Assembly (NCBI RefSeq): GCF_003353015.1
Contig: NZ_QREM01000009.1
Coordinates: 633,413-697,412, forward strand
Direction of reading: 5' to 3'
Length of the DNA: 64,000 nucleotides
Source of the DNA: Xanthomonas arboricola
GTDB lineage: Bacteria > Pseudomonadota > Gammaproteobacteria > Xanthomonadales > Xanthomonadaceae
In this document: positions 10,299 to 19,297 of the stretch, in pieces
Position numbering within the stretch: position 1 is the stretch's first letter
Layout of the letters: each line of letters opens with the position of its first letter
Translations under genes and position numbers: made by a program
Notes under the pieces: model-generated
Seen by the model: only the letters and a program-made list of their open reading frames with translations
The model's database searches: none
What the model was told of the DNA's origin: nothing

Positions 10299-11483
10299 TC
10301 AGCGGCCTGAGGCCTTGGTGGGGGATTGCACGGGGGAAGAATCGTTGGGGGAGTGAAGCGGAACGATGGAGCTCGGCGCGCTGGCGCTGCTGGCGCTGCT
10401 GGCGCGGATCTTCAATTCGACCGCGGCGGTCAGGCGCTGCGATGCAAGGTCGGGACTGCCGATACGCTGCAGCACCAGTTGCGCCGCCTGGCGGCCGCGC
10501 GCACGTGGGTCGGCGGCCAGGGTGGTCAGTGCGGGCGTGAACAACGCGGCTTCGGCGATATCGTCGAAGCCGGTCACCGCGAAGTCGCGCCCCGGCACGA
10601 TGCCGTGCATCGCCAGCGCCGCCATCAGGCCCAACGCAACACTGTCGTTGTAGCAGACCGCCGCAGTTGCGCGATCGTGCCCCGCGCTGTCCAGCATGCG
10701 CCCGGCGCATAGCGCTGCATCCTGTCGGTTCGGTGCGGATTCGACATAGTGCGCGGGCAGCCCGGCTTCGGTCATCGCGCGTGCGTAACCGGCGCGGCGT
10801 TGCCGGCAGGAACTGGATTGGGCATGGCCGCCGAAGAACACGATGCGCCGATGGCCTTGCGCAATCAGGTGCGCGCAGGCAAGCAATGCGCCCTGCTCGT
10901 TGTCCAGCGCCAGCAGATCCCAGCCTGCGCCCTCCACTTCGCGGTTGAACAACACCACGTTGTGTTGACGCCCCAGCACCTGGGTCAAGGCCTGCGCCTG
11001 GCTGCCTTCGGCCGGCGACAGGATGATGCCGGCAGGCGTGTGCTCCATCAGCGAGGTCAGCACCGCCTGCTGGCGCTGGGTCGATTCGCCGGTGCTGCCG
11101 AGCAGGGTCACATAACCGGCTGCGCCCAGCGCCTCGTCCACGCCTGCGGCAAATTCGGCAAAGAACGGGTTGGACAGATCGTTGATGACCAGCGCGATGC
11201 TGGACGACGTGCGGCGGCGCAGATTGGCCGCAGCACGGTTGTAGACGTAGTGCTGCCGATCCAGCTCGGCCTCCACCCGCGCGCGCGTGGTCGCGTGCAC
11301 CAGCGGACTGCCGCGCAACACCAACGACACCGTTGCGCGCGACACGCCGATGGCGCCGGCGATATCGCGCAGGGTCACCGCGCCGCGTCCGCTGCGACGC
11401 GCGTCGCCGTCCTCGGACGCAGAGGGCGTCGATTCGGCACGCGTCACGCGGTAGGCCCTGCAATGAAAGATGTGCGCATGCAT
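10299..11483 (-). CDS. LacI-family transcriptional regulator
   Basis: 394 aa from the chosen ATG. The DNA-binding helix-turn-helix VTLRDIAGAIGVSRATVSLVLRG lies near residues 36-58. It is followed by the hinge with YNRAAANLRRRTS and a periplasmic-binding-protein-like effector domain (SIALVINDLSNPFFAEFAAGV onward). The N-terminus is longer than in most LacI proteins and the start is uncertain: a TTG at 11507 lies inside the operator palindrome, and GTG codons at 11447 and 11378 are alternatives. It heads the sugar operon and is likely its repressor, relieved by the sugar or its phosphate. Confidence 0.85.
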   Translation of the reverse strand: MHAHIFHCRAYRVTRAESTPSASEDGDARRSGRGAVTLRDIAGAIGVSRATVSLVLRGSPLVHATTRARVEAELDRQHYVYNRAAANLRRRTSSSIALVINDLSNPFFAEFAAGVDEALGAAGYVTLLGSTGESTQRQQAVLTSLMEHTPAGIILSPAEGSQAQALTQVLGRQHNVVLFNREVEGAGWDLLALDNEQGALLACAHLIAQGHRRIVFFGGHAQSSSCRQRRAGYARAMTEAGLPAHYVESAPNRQDAALCAGRMLDSAGHDRATAAVCYNDSVALGLMAALAMHGIVPGRDFAVTGFDDIAEAALFTPALTTLAADPRARGRQAAQLVLQRIGSPDLASQRLTAAVELKIRASSASSASAPSSIVPLHSPNDSSPVQSPTKASGR

Positions 11484-11492
11484 CTGGCGTTG

Positions 11493-11508
11493 ATTGGATC
11501 GATCCAAT
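11493..11508. promoter_or_regulatory. LacI-type operator
   Basis: Perfect 16-bp palindrome ATTGGATCGATCCAAT just upstream of the regulator's start, with a central CG as usual for LacI-family sites. The location indicates autoregulation of the whole minus-strand sugar operon. Confidence 0.7.
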
Positions 11509-11571
11509 TAGGCCTTTTCCGTGCACCCAATGCATGCGGCAGTGCAACATACGCAGCGGCCGCGTCCGGCC

Positions 11572-11632
11572 CTTACTGCAATCGCCCCCCCCTTACTGCA
11601 ATCGCCCCCTTACTGCAATCGCACGCTTACTG
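11572..11632. repeat. short tandem repeat over a stop codon
   Basis: Three copies of CTTACTGCAATCGC (11572, 11592, 11609) and a fourth partial copy (11626-11632), spaced 20, 17 and 17 bases and separated by C-runs of different length. On the minus strand each copy carries CAGTAAG; the last copy supplies the TAA of the outer-membrane protein gene. The variable C-runs look like slippage sites. Confidence 0.7.
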
Positions 11633-12460
11633 GAACGCGATCGACAGGCCGATCCCGCCCTGCCAGTCCGGGCTCCGGGAGGTCAGCCCGCGCAGCACCG
11701 AGACATCCAGTTGCATCGCATGCGGCAACTGCCAGGCGCCACCGGCGCCGGCCACGCGCGAATGCTCGCTACCGCTGTCAAAACCCGCCTCGACGTAGCT
11801 GCTGAAATGCTCGCCGGAGAAGAACGTGTAGTTCGGCGACAAGGTCCAGGTATGCCCGTCGTTGTCGCGTGCGTAGTTCACGTACAGCGCCAGGGCGCGT
11901 TGCTGCGCCAGGTCCCAGGAGGCGGTCACGCCCAGCTCGCGCGCATAGCCGTCGCTGAAGGCCGGGCTGCCGGTCGGCACGCTGTAGCTACCGAGCGCGG
12001 CCCAATGAAAGCTGTCCGACTGCGACGGCAATGCCACCTTCAGGCCGAAATGGCTGTCGCCCCCGCCACGCACACGCTCACCGCCACCGTGCTGCCAGTT
12101 GTAGCTGTCGCTGCCCAGCTGCAGCTCCACGTGCTGGGACAACCCCAGCCGCAGGACCGTATCGGCGGTGTACTGGGTGATGCGCTGCCCACCGCTGCGA
12201 TCGGTACTCGCATCCGGCAGGCCCTGCTCCCAGGCGAACGCGCCGGGCCGCAGCACTTCGGCCGCAAACGGAATACCGGGACGGTCGAACGCCGGCGCAT
12301 CCTCCGTCTGTGCAGCGGCCTGCTGACTCACCACGCATAGCGCAAGCATCAGCGCAGCCGGCCCCATGGCGCGCGTCGCCTGCAAACCCGAAGCGCCGCG
12401 CACGGTGGATGCAAGCGATGCAACAACGCAGGACTTCAACATTTTCGACAACATGGACAT
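11627..12460 (-). CDS. putative outer-membrane beta-barrel protein (phenol-degradation MetA/transporter-like)
   Basis: 277 aa from the chosen ATG. A hydrophobic segment ending ALCVVSQQAAAQ gives a probable signal peptidase site before TEDAPAFDRPG. The mature part has alternating strands typical of beta-barrels (LRLGLSQHVELQLG, FGLKVALPSQ, WTLSPNYTFF) and ends in GIGLSIAFQ, with the terminal aromatic-plus-residue pattern seen in outer-membrane barrels. It resembles the transporter-type family named after phenol-degradation protein MetA, but no substrate can be assigned. Start choice is open: ATG 12460, 12454 or, giving the most compact signal peptide, 12367. Its stop lies in a tandem repeat. 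Confidence 0.65.
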   Translation of the reverse strand: MSMLSKMLKSCVVASLASTVRGASGLQATRAMGPAALMLALCVVSQQAAAQTEDAPAFDRPGIPFAAEVLRPGAFAWEQGLPDASTDRSGGQRITQYTADTVLRLGLSQHVELQLGSDSYNWQHGGGERVRGGGDSHFGLKVALPSQSDSFHWAALGSYSVPTGSPAFSDGYARELGVTASWDLAQQRALALYVNYARDNDGHTWTLSPNYTFFSGEHFSSYVEAGFDSGSEHSRVAGAGGAWQLPHAMQLDVSVLRGLTSRSPDWQGGIGLSIAFQ

Positions 12461-12657
12461 ACGCGGCACCGTCGGCAGGGAATGCGTGTCAACGCAGCAG
12501 GCACCATGCCCGGATGCGCCGACCGCTAAGGCCGCGATGGTGCCGCGCGCGCCGTGACCGGCCCGTGTATCGCCAATGCTGCATTGCTGCATGGCGCAGC
12601 CGGAAGCCGCGCAACAACGATCCATGTGCGCACCACGCAAGGCAACGCACCAAACAA

Positions 12658-12682
12658 CATGGGCACCCATCAGGTGCCCATG
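12658..12682 (-). terminator. hairpin after the DUF2058 gene
   Basis: CATGGGCACC and GGTGCCCATG form a perfect 10-bp stem with a 5-base loop, about 30 bp past the DUF2058 stop on the minus strand. It is followed by a loose T-rich TTGTTTGG, so terminator strength is uncertain. Confidence 0.5.
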
Positions 12683-12708
12683 ACCAACAAGACCTAGCTC
12701 ATGCAGGG

Positions 12709-13443
12709 TTACCAGACCAGATCGTCGGGCACCTGGTACTGGGGATCGGCATACGGGTCTTCGCCTGCCGGCGCATTCGGGTCCACCTTCAACGCCACCG
12801 ATGGCGCGAATACCGCTTCGGCCTCGGCCAGTACTTCGGCCGTCACCAGCAGATAGCGGCCGTTGAGCTGCAGCACACCCAGCTCGCCGGCGTTGAGCGC
12901 CTTGAGCTGATCGGCGGTCACGTAGATACGCTTGATCTTGCCGCCATACGGAAAATGCCGGGCAATGTCCGCATCGGCATGATTCAGGCCCTTGTCCTTG
13001 AGCAGTTCCTCGAGCCGGGCCTTGGCTTCGCGACGCAGGCGTGCTTCTTCCTGCTTCAGCCGCTCGGCTTCGATGCGCTCGTCCTTCTCGCGTTGCGCGC
13101 GGATCGCATAGGCCTTGGCCAGGTCGATGTCTTCGCGCGTGCGTGCCAGCCTGGGTCCGCGGCGGTCGGCCGTGGACTGCGGTGGACGTTGCGATCCTGC
13201 CGGCTTGCCATCGTTGCGACGATCGGGCCGGCCATCGTTCTTGCGCTCGCCCTTGCCGTCGGTCGCCGCAGCGGCATGCGGCCGCTGCGGCCCCCTGCCC
13301 TGGCCGCCCGGCTTGTTGCCGCCGGGCGCAGGCCTGCCACCGTTGCCATGACGCGCGGCAGGCCGTGCGTCGGGTTTGCGTTCGGGCCTGGGTGCGGACT
13401 TGAAGCCCAACCCAAGCAACTGGTCACGTAAGGTATAGCTCAT
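12709..13443 (-). CDS. DUF2058 (YaiL-like) protein
   Basis: 244 aa. It begins MSYTLRDQLLGLGF and contains a basic, Gly/Pro/Arg-rich low-complexity stretch (about residues 15-95). A charged predicted coiled coil follows (AKAYAIRAQREKDERIEAERLK region). The conserved C-terminal segment HFPYGGKIKRIYVTADQL and ELGVLQLNGRYLLV defines the DUF2058/YaiL family. The low-complexity insertion is long compared with E. coli YaiL. I know no established function; the basic region suggests nucleic-acid contact. It follows slyX by 18 bp on the same strand. Confidence 0.8.
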   Translation of the reverse strand: MSYTLRDQLLGLGFKSAPRPERKPDARPAARHGNGGRPAPGGNKPGGQGRGPQRPHAAAATDGKGERKNDGRPDRRNDGKPAGSQRPPQSTADRRGPRLARTREDIDLAKAYAIRAQREKDERIEAERLKQEEARLRREAKARLEELLKDKGLNHADADIARHFPYGGKIKRIYVTADQLKALNAGELGVLQLNGRYLLVTAEVLAEAEAVFAPSVALKVDPNAPAGEDPYADPQYQVPDDLVW

Positions 13444-13461
13444 GGCGGTGGCAATCTGCAA

Positions 13462-13698
13462 TCAGTAATGCGGAGGCGGCGGTTCATCCGCAGCGTCGGC
13501 AAACAACGTGGAGCGCACCTTGCCCAGATCCTCGAGCAGGTGGCGGATCAGCTCGGCGTTGCGGGCGCCCGTCAAACGGGCGTCCGCAAGTGCTTCACTC
13601 AGTTCGTTGAGCGCCTGCTCCTGAAAGGACAGGCGCGTTTCCAGTTCAACCAACCGCGCGTCCAGTTCCTGGTCGCGCGGCGAGAGTTGCTCATGCAT
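13462..13698 (-). CDS. slyX: SlyX family protein
   Basis: 78 aa, nearly all of it an acidic heptad coiled coil ([26 protein letters not shown]) with the C-terminal PPPHY motif that marks SlyX. The biochemical role is unknown; in enterobacteria the gene lies near the FKBP isomerase slyD, and here an FKBP gene is two genes upstream. It overlaps the ugd stop by eight bases, so it is probably translated from the same transcript. Confidence 0.9.
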   Translation of the reverse strand: MHEQLSPRDQELDARLVELETRLSFQEQALNELSEALADARLTGARNAELIRHLLEDLGKVRSTLFADAADEPPPPHY

Positions 13699-15040
13699 GC
13701 AACGAACGGCCTCGTCCGATGGCGTAGTAGGCCAGACCTGCGGCTTCGATTTCCTGCGGGTCGTAAAGGTTGCGACCGTCGAACACGACGTCGTCCTTCA
13801 AGGCCTGCTTGATCTTGCCGAAATCCGGGCTGCGGAACTGCTTCCACTCGGTGACCACGACCAGGGCGTCGGCGCCTTCCAGTGCGGCAAATGCCTCGTC
13901 GCAGAAGGTCAGGTCGTCGCGCTCGCCGAAGATGCGCTTGGCTTCATGGGTCGCTTCCGGGTCGTAGGCACGCACGGTGGCGCCGGCTTCCCACAACTGC
14001 GCCATCAAACGCCGGCTGGACGCGGCACGCATGTCGTCGGTATTGGGCTTGAAGGCCAGGCCCCACACCGCGAAGGTCTTGCCGGCAATGCTGCCGGTGC
14101 CTTCGGCGCCGTAATGACGCTGCACAAGTTCGAACAGATGCCCCTTCTGTGCATTGTTGACGCTTTCCACCGCGTTGAGCAGGGTCGGCTCCATGCCGTA
14201 CTGCTCGGCGGTCTTGGCCAGTGCCTGCACATCCTTCGGGAAGCACGAGCCGCCGTAGCCGGCGCCGGGGTAGATGAAGTGCCAGCCGATGCGCGGGTCC
14301 GAGCCGATGCCGTTACGCACGTGCTCGACGTCCGCACCGACCCGCTCGGCAATGTTGGCGATCTCGTTCATGAAACTGATCTTGGTCGCCAGCATCGCGT
14401 TGGCCGCGTACTTGGTCAGCTCGGCCGACCGTACGTCCATCTCCACGATGCGATCGCGGTTGCGGTTGAACGGCGCATACAGACGGCGCATGCGTGCAAT
14501 GGCAGCCGGCTTCTTGGCACCGATGACGATGCGGTCCGGACGCATGCAGTCGGCCACCGCGTCGCCTTCCTTGAGGAACTCGGGGTTGGAGACCACGTCG
14601 AATTCATGGTCCACGCCGCGTGCGTCCAGCTCTTCCTGGATCGCCACGCGCACCTTGTCGGCGGTGCCGACCGGCACGGTGGACTTGTTGACGACCACCG
14701 ACGGGCCATCGATATGCCGGCCGACGGTCCGCGCAACCGCCAGCACGTACTGCAGGTCGGCACTGCCATCCTCGTCCGGCGGCGTGCCCACCGCGATGAA
14801 GGTGATTTCGCCGTGCGCAATCGCCTCGGCCGCGTCGGTGGTGAAGCGCAACCGGCCAGAGGCGTGGTTGGCTTTCACCATCGGCTCCAGGCCGGGTTCA
14901 TAGATGGGAATCACCCCACGATTGAGACCATCAACTTTCGCCTGGTCGATATCCACGCAGATGACGTGATGACCTACTTCCGCCAGACAGGTACCGGTGA
15001 CAAGACCAACATAGCCGGTACCAAAGATCGCAACTCGCAT
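13691..15040 (-). CDS. ugd: UDP-glucose 6-dehydrogenase
   Basis: 449 aa, full length. Oxidises UDP-glucose to UDP-glucuronate with two NAD, a precursor for exopolysaccharide (xanthan contains glucuronate) and lipopolysaccharide. The N-terminal NAD site is [16 protein letters not shown] at about residues 6-21. The central [21 protein letters not shown] and catalytic-cysteine block [14 protein letters not shown] are intact, as is the C-terminal UDP-binding [13 protein letters not shown]. It lies 24 bp downstream of the FKBP gene and overlaps slyX, so the three are likely co-transcribed. Confidence 0.96.
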   Translation of the reverse strand: MRVAIFGTGYVGLVTGTCLAEVGHHVICVDIDQAKVDGLNRGVIPIYEPGLEPMVKANHASGRLRFTTDAAEAIAHGEITFIAVGTPPDEDGSADLQYVLAVARTVGRHIDGPSVVVNKSTVPVGTADKVRVAIQEELDARGVDHEFDVVSNPEFLKEGDAVADCMRPDRIVIGAKKPAAIARMRRLYAPFNRNRDRIVEMDVRSAELTKYAANAMLATKISFMNEIANIAERVGADVEHVRNGIGSDPRIGWHFIYPGAGYGGSCFPKDVQALAKTAEQYGMEPTLLNAVESVNNAQKGHLFELVQRHYGAEGTGSIAGKTFAVWGLAFKPNTDDMRAASSRRLMAQLWEAGATVRAYDPEATHEAKRIFGERDDLTFCDEAFAALEGADALVVVTEWKQFRSPDFGKIKQALKDDVVFDGRNLYDPQEIEAAGLAYYAIGRGRSLHA

Positions 15041-15064
15041 GGGTGGGGGTACTCCTGTGGGGGA

Positions 15065-16036
15065 TCAGGGAAGGATACCCATCAGTTCGACATCGAACGT
15101 CAACGTTGCGTCTGGTCCGATCGGCCCCCCCTGCGTGCCGTTCGGGCCATAGGCCAAGTTGGATGGAATCCAGAAACGATACTTCGAACCGACCGGCATC
15201 AGGGCGACGCCCTCGGTCCAACCTGCAATGACTTGATTCAGACCGAATTCGGCCGGCTGGCCGCGCTGGTAGGAGCTGTCGAACACCTGCCCGTTGAGCA
15301 GCTTGCCTTCGTAGTTCACGCGCACCGTGTTGGTGGGCATCGGCCGCTCGCCGCTGCCCTGGCGCAGCACCATGTACTGCAGGCCCGACGCGGTGGTGAT
15401 CACGCCCTTCTCGGTCTTGTTCTTGGCCAGGAAGGCATTGCCTTCCTCGCGATTCTTGGCACCGGCAGCGCCCTGCTTGGCAGAGGCAAACGCCTGCATG
15501 GTGGCCGCGGCTTCCTGCTGGGTCAGGCGGGTGGTGCCCTTGGCGAACACGGTCCGCACCGCTTCGATCAGGATCGACAGGTCGATCTCGTCCTTGATGC
15601 CGGCCAGCGACGGACCGACCGCGCGATCGCCCAGCATCAGGCCGACGTTTTCCTTGGACGGCGCAGCCGGCGCGCTACCCGGCGCCATGCCCGGGACCTG
15701 CTGCCCGTTACGTGCCGCCAGCGCGGTGCGCAGTGCGGTGTCGGTGGCCTGGGTCTGCTCGTCGGACAACAGCGGCTTGCCGCCCTTGAATGCATTCTCG
15801 ATGGCGCGTTGCAGTGCGCTCACATCGATGTCCTGGGCAATCGGCTCGAACGAACGTGCCACATCCATGCCGATGGCGTAGCTGACGTTGTCGCGCGTGC
15901 TCTTCTCAGACGATGCATTCAAAACTGGCTTCTCCTTGGTGGCCGCTGCGGCCGGTTGCTGCGACATCGCCGGCATCGATGCCGACAGTGCCACCATCAG
16001 TAGCGACGCCGCCGCGCCGCGCTTTCCCATCTTCAT
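15065..16036 (-). CDS. FKBP-type peptidyl-prolyl cis-trans isomerase, exported (FkpA/Mip-like)
   Basis: 323 aa. The signal peptide is MKMGKRGAAASLLMVALSASM with cleavage likely near SMPAMSQ. A helical FKBP N-terminal dimerisation domain follows (VSYAIGMDVARSF, near residue 55 onward), split by an Ala/Pro-rich stretch. The C-terminal FKBP catalytic domain (~210-323) has VRVNYEGKLLNGQVFDSSY, FGLNQVIAGWTEGVALM and LAYGPNG. It would fold proteins in the periplasm; Mip-like FKBPs of this type contribute to virulence in several pathogens, which is family knowledge only. Start MKMGKRG chosen because the upstream ATG adds a non-signal extension. Confidence 0.9.
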   Translation of the reverse strand: MKMGKRGAAASLLMVALSASMPAMSQQPAAAATKEKPVLNASSEKSTRDNVSYAIGMDVARSFEPIAQDIDVSALQRAIENAFKGGKPLLSDEQTQATDTALRTALAARNGQQVPGMAPGSAPAAPSKENVGLMLGDRAVGPSLAGIKDEIDLSILIEAVRTVFAKGTTRLTQQEAAATMQAFASAKQGAAGAKNREEGNAFLAKNKTEKGVITTASGLQYMVLRQGSGERPMPTNTVRVNYEGKLLNGQVFDSSYQRGQPAEFGLNQVIAGWTEGVALMPVGSKYRFWIPSNLAYGPNGTQGGPIGPDATLTFDVELMGILP

Positions 16037-16126
16037 TCGATGCACTTCCCGAAAGTGAAAAGACACGCCGACGCCGGCGCTGAATGCGCATTGTCGCATG
16101 TGCGCGCGGCCTTGCGAGCGCCGTGC

Positions 16127-16684
16127 TCAGCGCGACGGCGCGTTGAGCTCGCGTTCGATGGCCGCCAGCACGCTCGGATCGTCCGGTTTGATCTTGCTGG
16201 GGAACTGCGCCACCACGCGCCCATCGCGACCGATCAGATACTTGTGGAAGTTCCAGCCCGGCGCCACGCCCGTGGCCTGGGTCAGGCGCTGATACAACGG
16301 CGTGGCCTGCGCGCCCAGCACATGCACCTTCTCAAACATCGGGAACTTGACGCCATAGGTCAGCGTGCAGAATTCCTGGATCTGCTTCTCAGATCCCGGT
16401 TCCTGCCCCTGGAAATCGTTGGAAGGAAAGCCCAGCACCGAAAAACCGCGACTGCCGAAGCGCTGGTTCAGCGCCTCCAGCCCTTCGTACTGCGGGGTGT
16501 AGCCGCACTTGCTGGCGGTGTTGACCACCATCAGGACCTTGCCGCCATAGGTACGGTTCAGGTTGATCGGCGCCTTGCCGGCCAGCGGCCGGTAGTCCAG
16601 ATCCAGCACCGGCGCGCCTGCGGCCAGCGCCGAGGCGGAAAAAAAGCCAGCGAATACAACGACCAGCAGACGTTCGAGCACCAT
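16127..16684 (-). CDS. glutathione peroxidase family protein, exported
   Basis: 185 aa. An N-terminal hydrophobic signal MVLERLLVVVFAGFFSASAL is followed by a thioredoxin-like fold. The catalytic residue is a cysteine, C60 in NTASKCGYTPQ, not selenocysteine. The motif usually read NQF is NDFQGQEPG here, as in many bacterial homologues, and WNFHKYL supplies the Trp. Likely reduces peroxides in the periplasm, probably with thioredoxin-type rather than glutathione reductant as for other Cys-GPx proteins. A strong AAGGGA Shine-Dalgarno precedes the ATG. It lies 90 bp upstream of the FKBP gene. Confidence 0.88.
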   Translation of the reverse strand: MVLERLLVVVFAGFFSASALAAGAPVLDLDYRPLAGKAPINLNRTYGGKVLMVVNTASKCGYTPQYEGLEALNQRFGSRGFSVLGFPSNDFQGQEPGSEKQIQEFCTLTYGVKFPMFEKVHVLGAQATPLYQRLTQATGVAPGWNFHKYLIGRDGRVVAQFPSKIKPDDPSVLAAIERELNAPSR

Positions 16685-16754
16685 GAGCGATCCCTTTCGA
16701 TAGGTTCCGGCCACCCGCGGGCGCGGGGTGCCATCAGTTGGGTCTGACAGGCAG

Positions 16755-16795
16755 TTGACTGCCTGCGTGTCGGTGTTATAGTTGAATACAACACC
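16755..16795 (+). promoter_or_regulatory. promoter with embedded GGTG-N16-CACC operator
   Basis: -35 TTGACT (16755-16760) and -10 TATAGT (16777-16782) are separated by 16 bp. GGTG at 16772-16775 and CACC at 16792-16795, exactly 16 bases apart, bracket the -10 box; the symmetry extends to GGTGTT...AACACC. From memory, a GGTG-N16-CACC site was reported for a YtrA/GntR regulator of X. citri. The site would let the GntR protein at 17071 repress its own operon by covering the -10 box. Confidence 0.8.
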
Positions 16796-16819
16796 AGTCA
16801 TCCAACGCAGGGGGAAAGC

Positions 16820-17068
16820 ATGAACAGCACACGCTTCACGCGACCAGCTCCATTGCTGCTGTTCGGCAGCGCCCTGTTCGTCATTGGTTGCCTGGGAGCC
16901 GCTTCCAGTCAGGTCACGGAGTCCGGCGCCGATTATGGCGTGTCGGAGGCGGTTACGGAAAACGCGACGACTCCCCCCGAGGCGCGCACCCGGCCCGGCC
17001 GGCACCTGCGCGCTTCGCTGTCGATGCCCTATTTCTCCTTCGCGCAGGTCCTGCGTCCACGGAGCTGA
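16820..17068 (+). CDS. small putative lipoprotein, first gene of the ABC operon
   Basis: 82 aa, preceded by a strong GGGGGAAA ribosome-binding site and lying directly behind the operator-promoter, so probably real. Basic N-terminus, hydrophobic core LLLFGSALFVIGC with a loose lipobox (V-I-G-C near residue 24), then a polar, Pro/Arg-containing tail. No known family recognised. It ends two bases before the GntR start, so it is the leader cistron of the operon. It could instead be a simple exported peptide if Cys24 is not lipidated. Confidence 0.6.
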   Translation: MNSTRFTRPAPLLLFGSALFVIGCLGAASSQVTESGADYGVSEAVTENATTPPEARTRPGRHLRASLSMPYFSFAQVLRPRS

Positions 17069-17070
17069 CC

Positions 17071-17433
17071 ATGAACGACATCCAATGGAGCGACGGCGCT
17101 CCCATCTACCGCCAACTCAAGGAACGGGTGATTGCCATGATGCTCGATGGAATCCTCAAGCCGGGCGACGCCCTGCCCTCGGTACGGCAGGTGGCGGCCG
17201 ACTACCAACTCAACCCCATCACCGTCTCGCGTGCCTACCAGGAACTGGCCGACGAGAACCTGGTGGAAAAACGCCGCGGCCTGGGCATGTTCATGACCCC
17301 GGAAGCCGCGCAGAAATTGCGCGGCAGCGAACGCGAGCGTTTCCTGAACGAAGAATGGCCCGCGGTGCTGGAACGCATCCAGCGCCTGGGACTGTCCATC
17401 GACGATCTGTTGCCACAGGGAAAAACACCATGA
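17071..17433 (+). CDS. GntR-family regulator, YtrA subfamily
   Basis: 120 aa: an N-terminal winged helix (APIYRQLKERVIAMMLDG, LPSVRQVAADYQLNPITVSRAYQEL) and only a short helical tail, the layout of the YtrA subfamily, which lacks a large effector domain. Such proteins usually repress their own ABC-transporter operons and respond to cell-wall or membrane stress. GGAG precedes the ATG. The stop overlaps the ATP-binding protein start (ATGA). Its likely operator is the GGTG-N16-CACC site at 16772-16795. Confidence 0.9.
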   Translation: MNDIQWSDGAPIYRQLKERVIAMMLDGILKPGDALPSVRQVAADYQLNPITVSRAYQELADENLVEKRRGLGMFMTPEAAQKLRGSERERFLNEEWPAVLERIQRLGLSIDDLLPQGKTP

Positions 17434-18305
17434 CCGCCGTCTCCTCCGACCATGTGGTCGACGCACGTGGCCTGCGCAAGGCCTACAAGCACCGGCTCGC
17501 GCTGGACAACACCAGCTTCACCATCGCGGCCGGGCGCATCGTCGGCCTGATCGGCCCCAATGGCGCCGGCAAGACCACCGCGCTCAAGGCGGTGCTCGGG
17601 CTGACCGATTTCGACGGCGAGCTGAGCGTGCTCGGCCTGGACCCACGCACCCAGCGCAACGCGCTGATGAACGAGGTCTGCTTCATCGCCGACGTGGCGG
17701 TGCTGCCGCGCTGGCTGCGGGTTGGCGAGGCGATCGACTTCGTCGCCGGCGTGCATCCGCGCTTTGATCGCGCCAAGTGCGAGCGCTTCCTGGCCAATAC
17801 GCAGCTCAACCGCAAGTCGCGGGTGCGCGAACTGTCCAAGGGCATGATCGTGCAGCTGCACCTGGCGCTGGTGATGGCCATCGACGCGCGCATCCTGGTG
17901 CTGGACGAGCCCACCCTGGGTCTGGACATCCTGTATCGCAAGCAGTTCTACCAGCGTCTGTTGGAGGACTACTTCGACGAGCAGAAGACCATCATCGTCA
18001 CCACCCACCAGGTCGAGGAGATCGAACACATCCTCACCGATGTGATGTTCATCCGCGACGGCCGCATCGTGCTGACCGCCGACATGGAGAACGTGGCCGA
18101 GCGTTACACCGAGGTACTGGTGAGTGCCGAGCATCTCGACGCCGCCAGGGGCCTGACGCCGATCGACGAGCGCAGCCTGCCGTTCGGCAAGACCGTGATG
18201 CTGTTCGATGGCGTGCCGAAGACGCAACTCGCCGGTTTTGGCGAAACCCGCAATCCCGGCCTTGCCGACCTGTTCGTTGCGGTCATGAAGGGGACCTACG
18301 CATGA
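17430..18305 (+). CDS. ABC transporter ATP-binding protein
   Basis: 291 aa. Walker A is GPNGAGKTT at residues 42-50, the signature is a variant LSKGM, and Walker B is ILVLDEPTLGLD near residue 155, followed by the H-loop in VTTHQVEEIEH. It pairs with the membrane protein encoded next (ATGA overlap). The drug/peptide-export type of YtrA-controlled transporters is the nearest context; substrate unknown. Confidence 0.92.
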   Translation: MTAVSSDHVVDARGLRKAYKHRLALDNTSFTIAAGRIVGLIGPNGAGKTTALKAVLGLTDFDGELSVLGLDPRTQRNALMNEVCFIADVAVLPRWLRVGEAIDFVAGVHPRFDRAKCERFLANTQLNRKSRVRELSKGMIVQLHLALVMAIDARILVLDEPTLGLDILYRKQFYQRLLEDYFDEQKTIIVTTHQVEEIEHILTDVMFIRDGRIVLTADMENVAERYTEVLVSAEHLDAARGLTPIDERSLPFGKTVMLFDGVPKTQLAGFGETRNPGLADLFVAVMKGTYA

Positions 18306-19288
18306 AGACACTCACCCACCAGGCTTCTCCCGCCCGCACGTTCGGCTGGCTGCTCAAGCGCGAGTACTGGGAACACCGCGGCGGTTTCGTCTGGGCACAG
18401 GTCATCACCGGCGGCATCGCAGTGTTCTTTGCGCTGCTGGGCGCGGTGATCGGCGCGATCAGCGCACGCCGCAACATGATCGGCGACAGCATCACGATGG
18501 ACGATCTGGCCGATTACACGCGCACCCTCGGCCAGCTCGGCGACGGCCTGCTGCTGGGTGGCATCGGCATCGCCTCGGTGGTGCTGGCCTTTGTGGTGTT
18601 CTTCTATGCGCTGGGCAGCCTGTACGACGACCGCCGCGACCGCAGCGTGCTGTTCTGGAAGTCGCTGCCGGTGTCGGACGTGCAGACGGTGCTGTCCAAG
18701 GCGGCCTGGGCGTTGCTGCTGGCGCCGCTGATCGCCATCGCGATCGGTGTCGTGGTCGGCCTGGCACTGTGGCTGATCGCCATCGTGGGCGCCTTGATCG
18801 CCGGCGTCCCCAGCCCCTGGGCACTGGCGACCCATTCGCATCCGTTCTCACTGCTGTGGCTGTTGCTGAAGACCGTGCCGATGAGTCTGCTGTGGGCGTT
18901 GCCGACGGTGGGCTGGCTGATGTTCTGTTCGGCCTGTGCCACCAGCAAACCGTTCCTGTGGGCGGTGCTGTTCCCGCTGCTGGCCTGCGTGATGCTGAGC
19001 ATCCTTTCGGCGATGCCGGGCGTGTCGCTGCCGATCGGCTGGATCTGGTACATCGTCGGCTACCGCGGCCTGCTCAGCGCCCTGCCCGGCACCTGGTCGC
19101 CACGTGCGGTCAGCGGCAACCTGGACAGCAGCGCGATGCAGAACCCCGGCGATCTGGTGCAGTGGCTGCTGCTGCATACCGACAGTGCACTGGTCTACGG
19201 CAATCCGGACATCTGGATCGGTGCGGCCATCGGCGTGGCGCTGATCGCCGCCTCCATCTACCTGCGCCGTCGGCGCTCCGAAGCCTGA
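18302..19288 (+). CDS. ABC transporter permease
   Basis: 328 aa inner-membrane protein with about six hydrophobic segments: one near residues 30-55 (VITGGIAVFFALLGAVIGAI), others around 80-105, 140-165, 190-215, 215-235 and 300-318. A short cytoplasmic KSLPVSD coupling-type loop lies between. It starts inside the stop of the ATP-binding gene, so the two form one transporter. No family-specific substrate motif is seen. Confidence 0.88.
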   Translation: MKTLTHQASPARTFGWLLKREYWEHRGGFVWAQVITGGIAVFFALLGAVIGAISARRNMIGDSITMDDLADYTRTLGQLGDGLLLGGIGIASVVLAFVVFFYALGSLYDDRRDRSVLFWKSLPVSDVQTVLSKAAWALLLAPLIAIAIGVVVGLALWLIAIVGALIAGVPSPWALATHSHPFSLLWLLLKTVPMSLLWALPTVGWLMFCSACATSKPFLWAVLFPLLACVMLSILSAMPGVSLPIGWIWYIVGYRGLLSALPGTWSPRAVSGNLDSSAMQNPGDLVQWLLLHTDSALVYGNPDIWIGAAIGVALIAASIYLRRRRSEA

Positions 19289-19297
19289 GGACACTCC

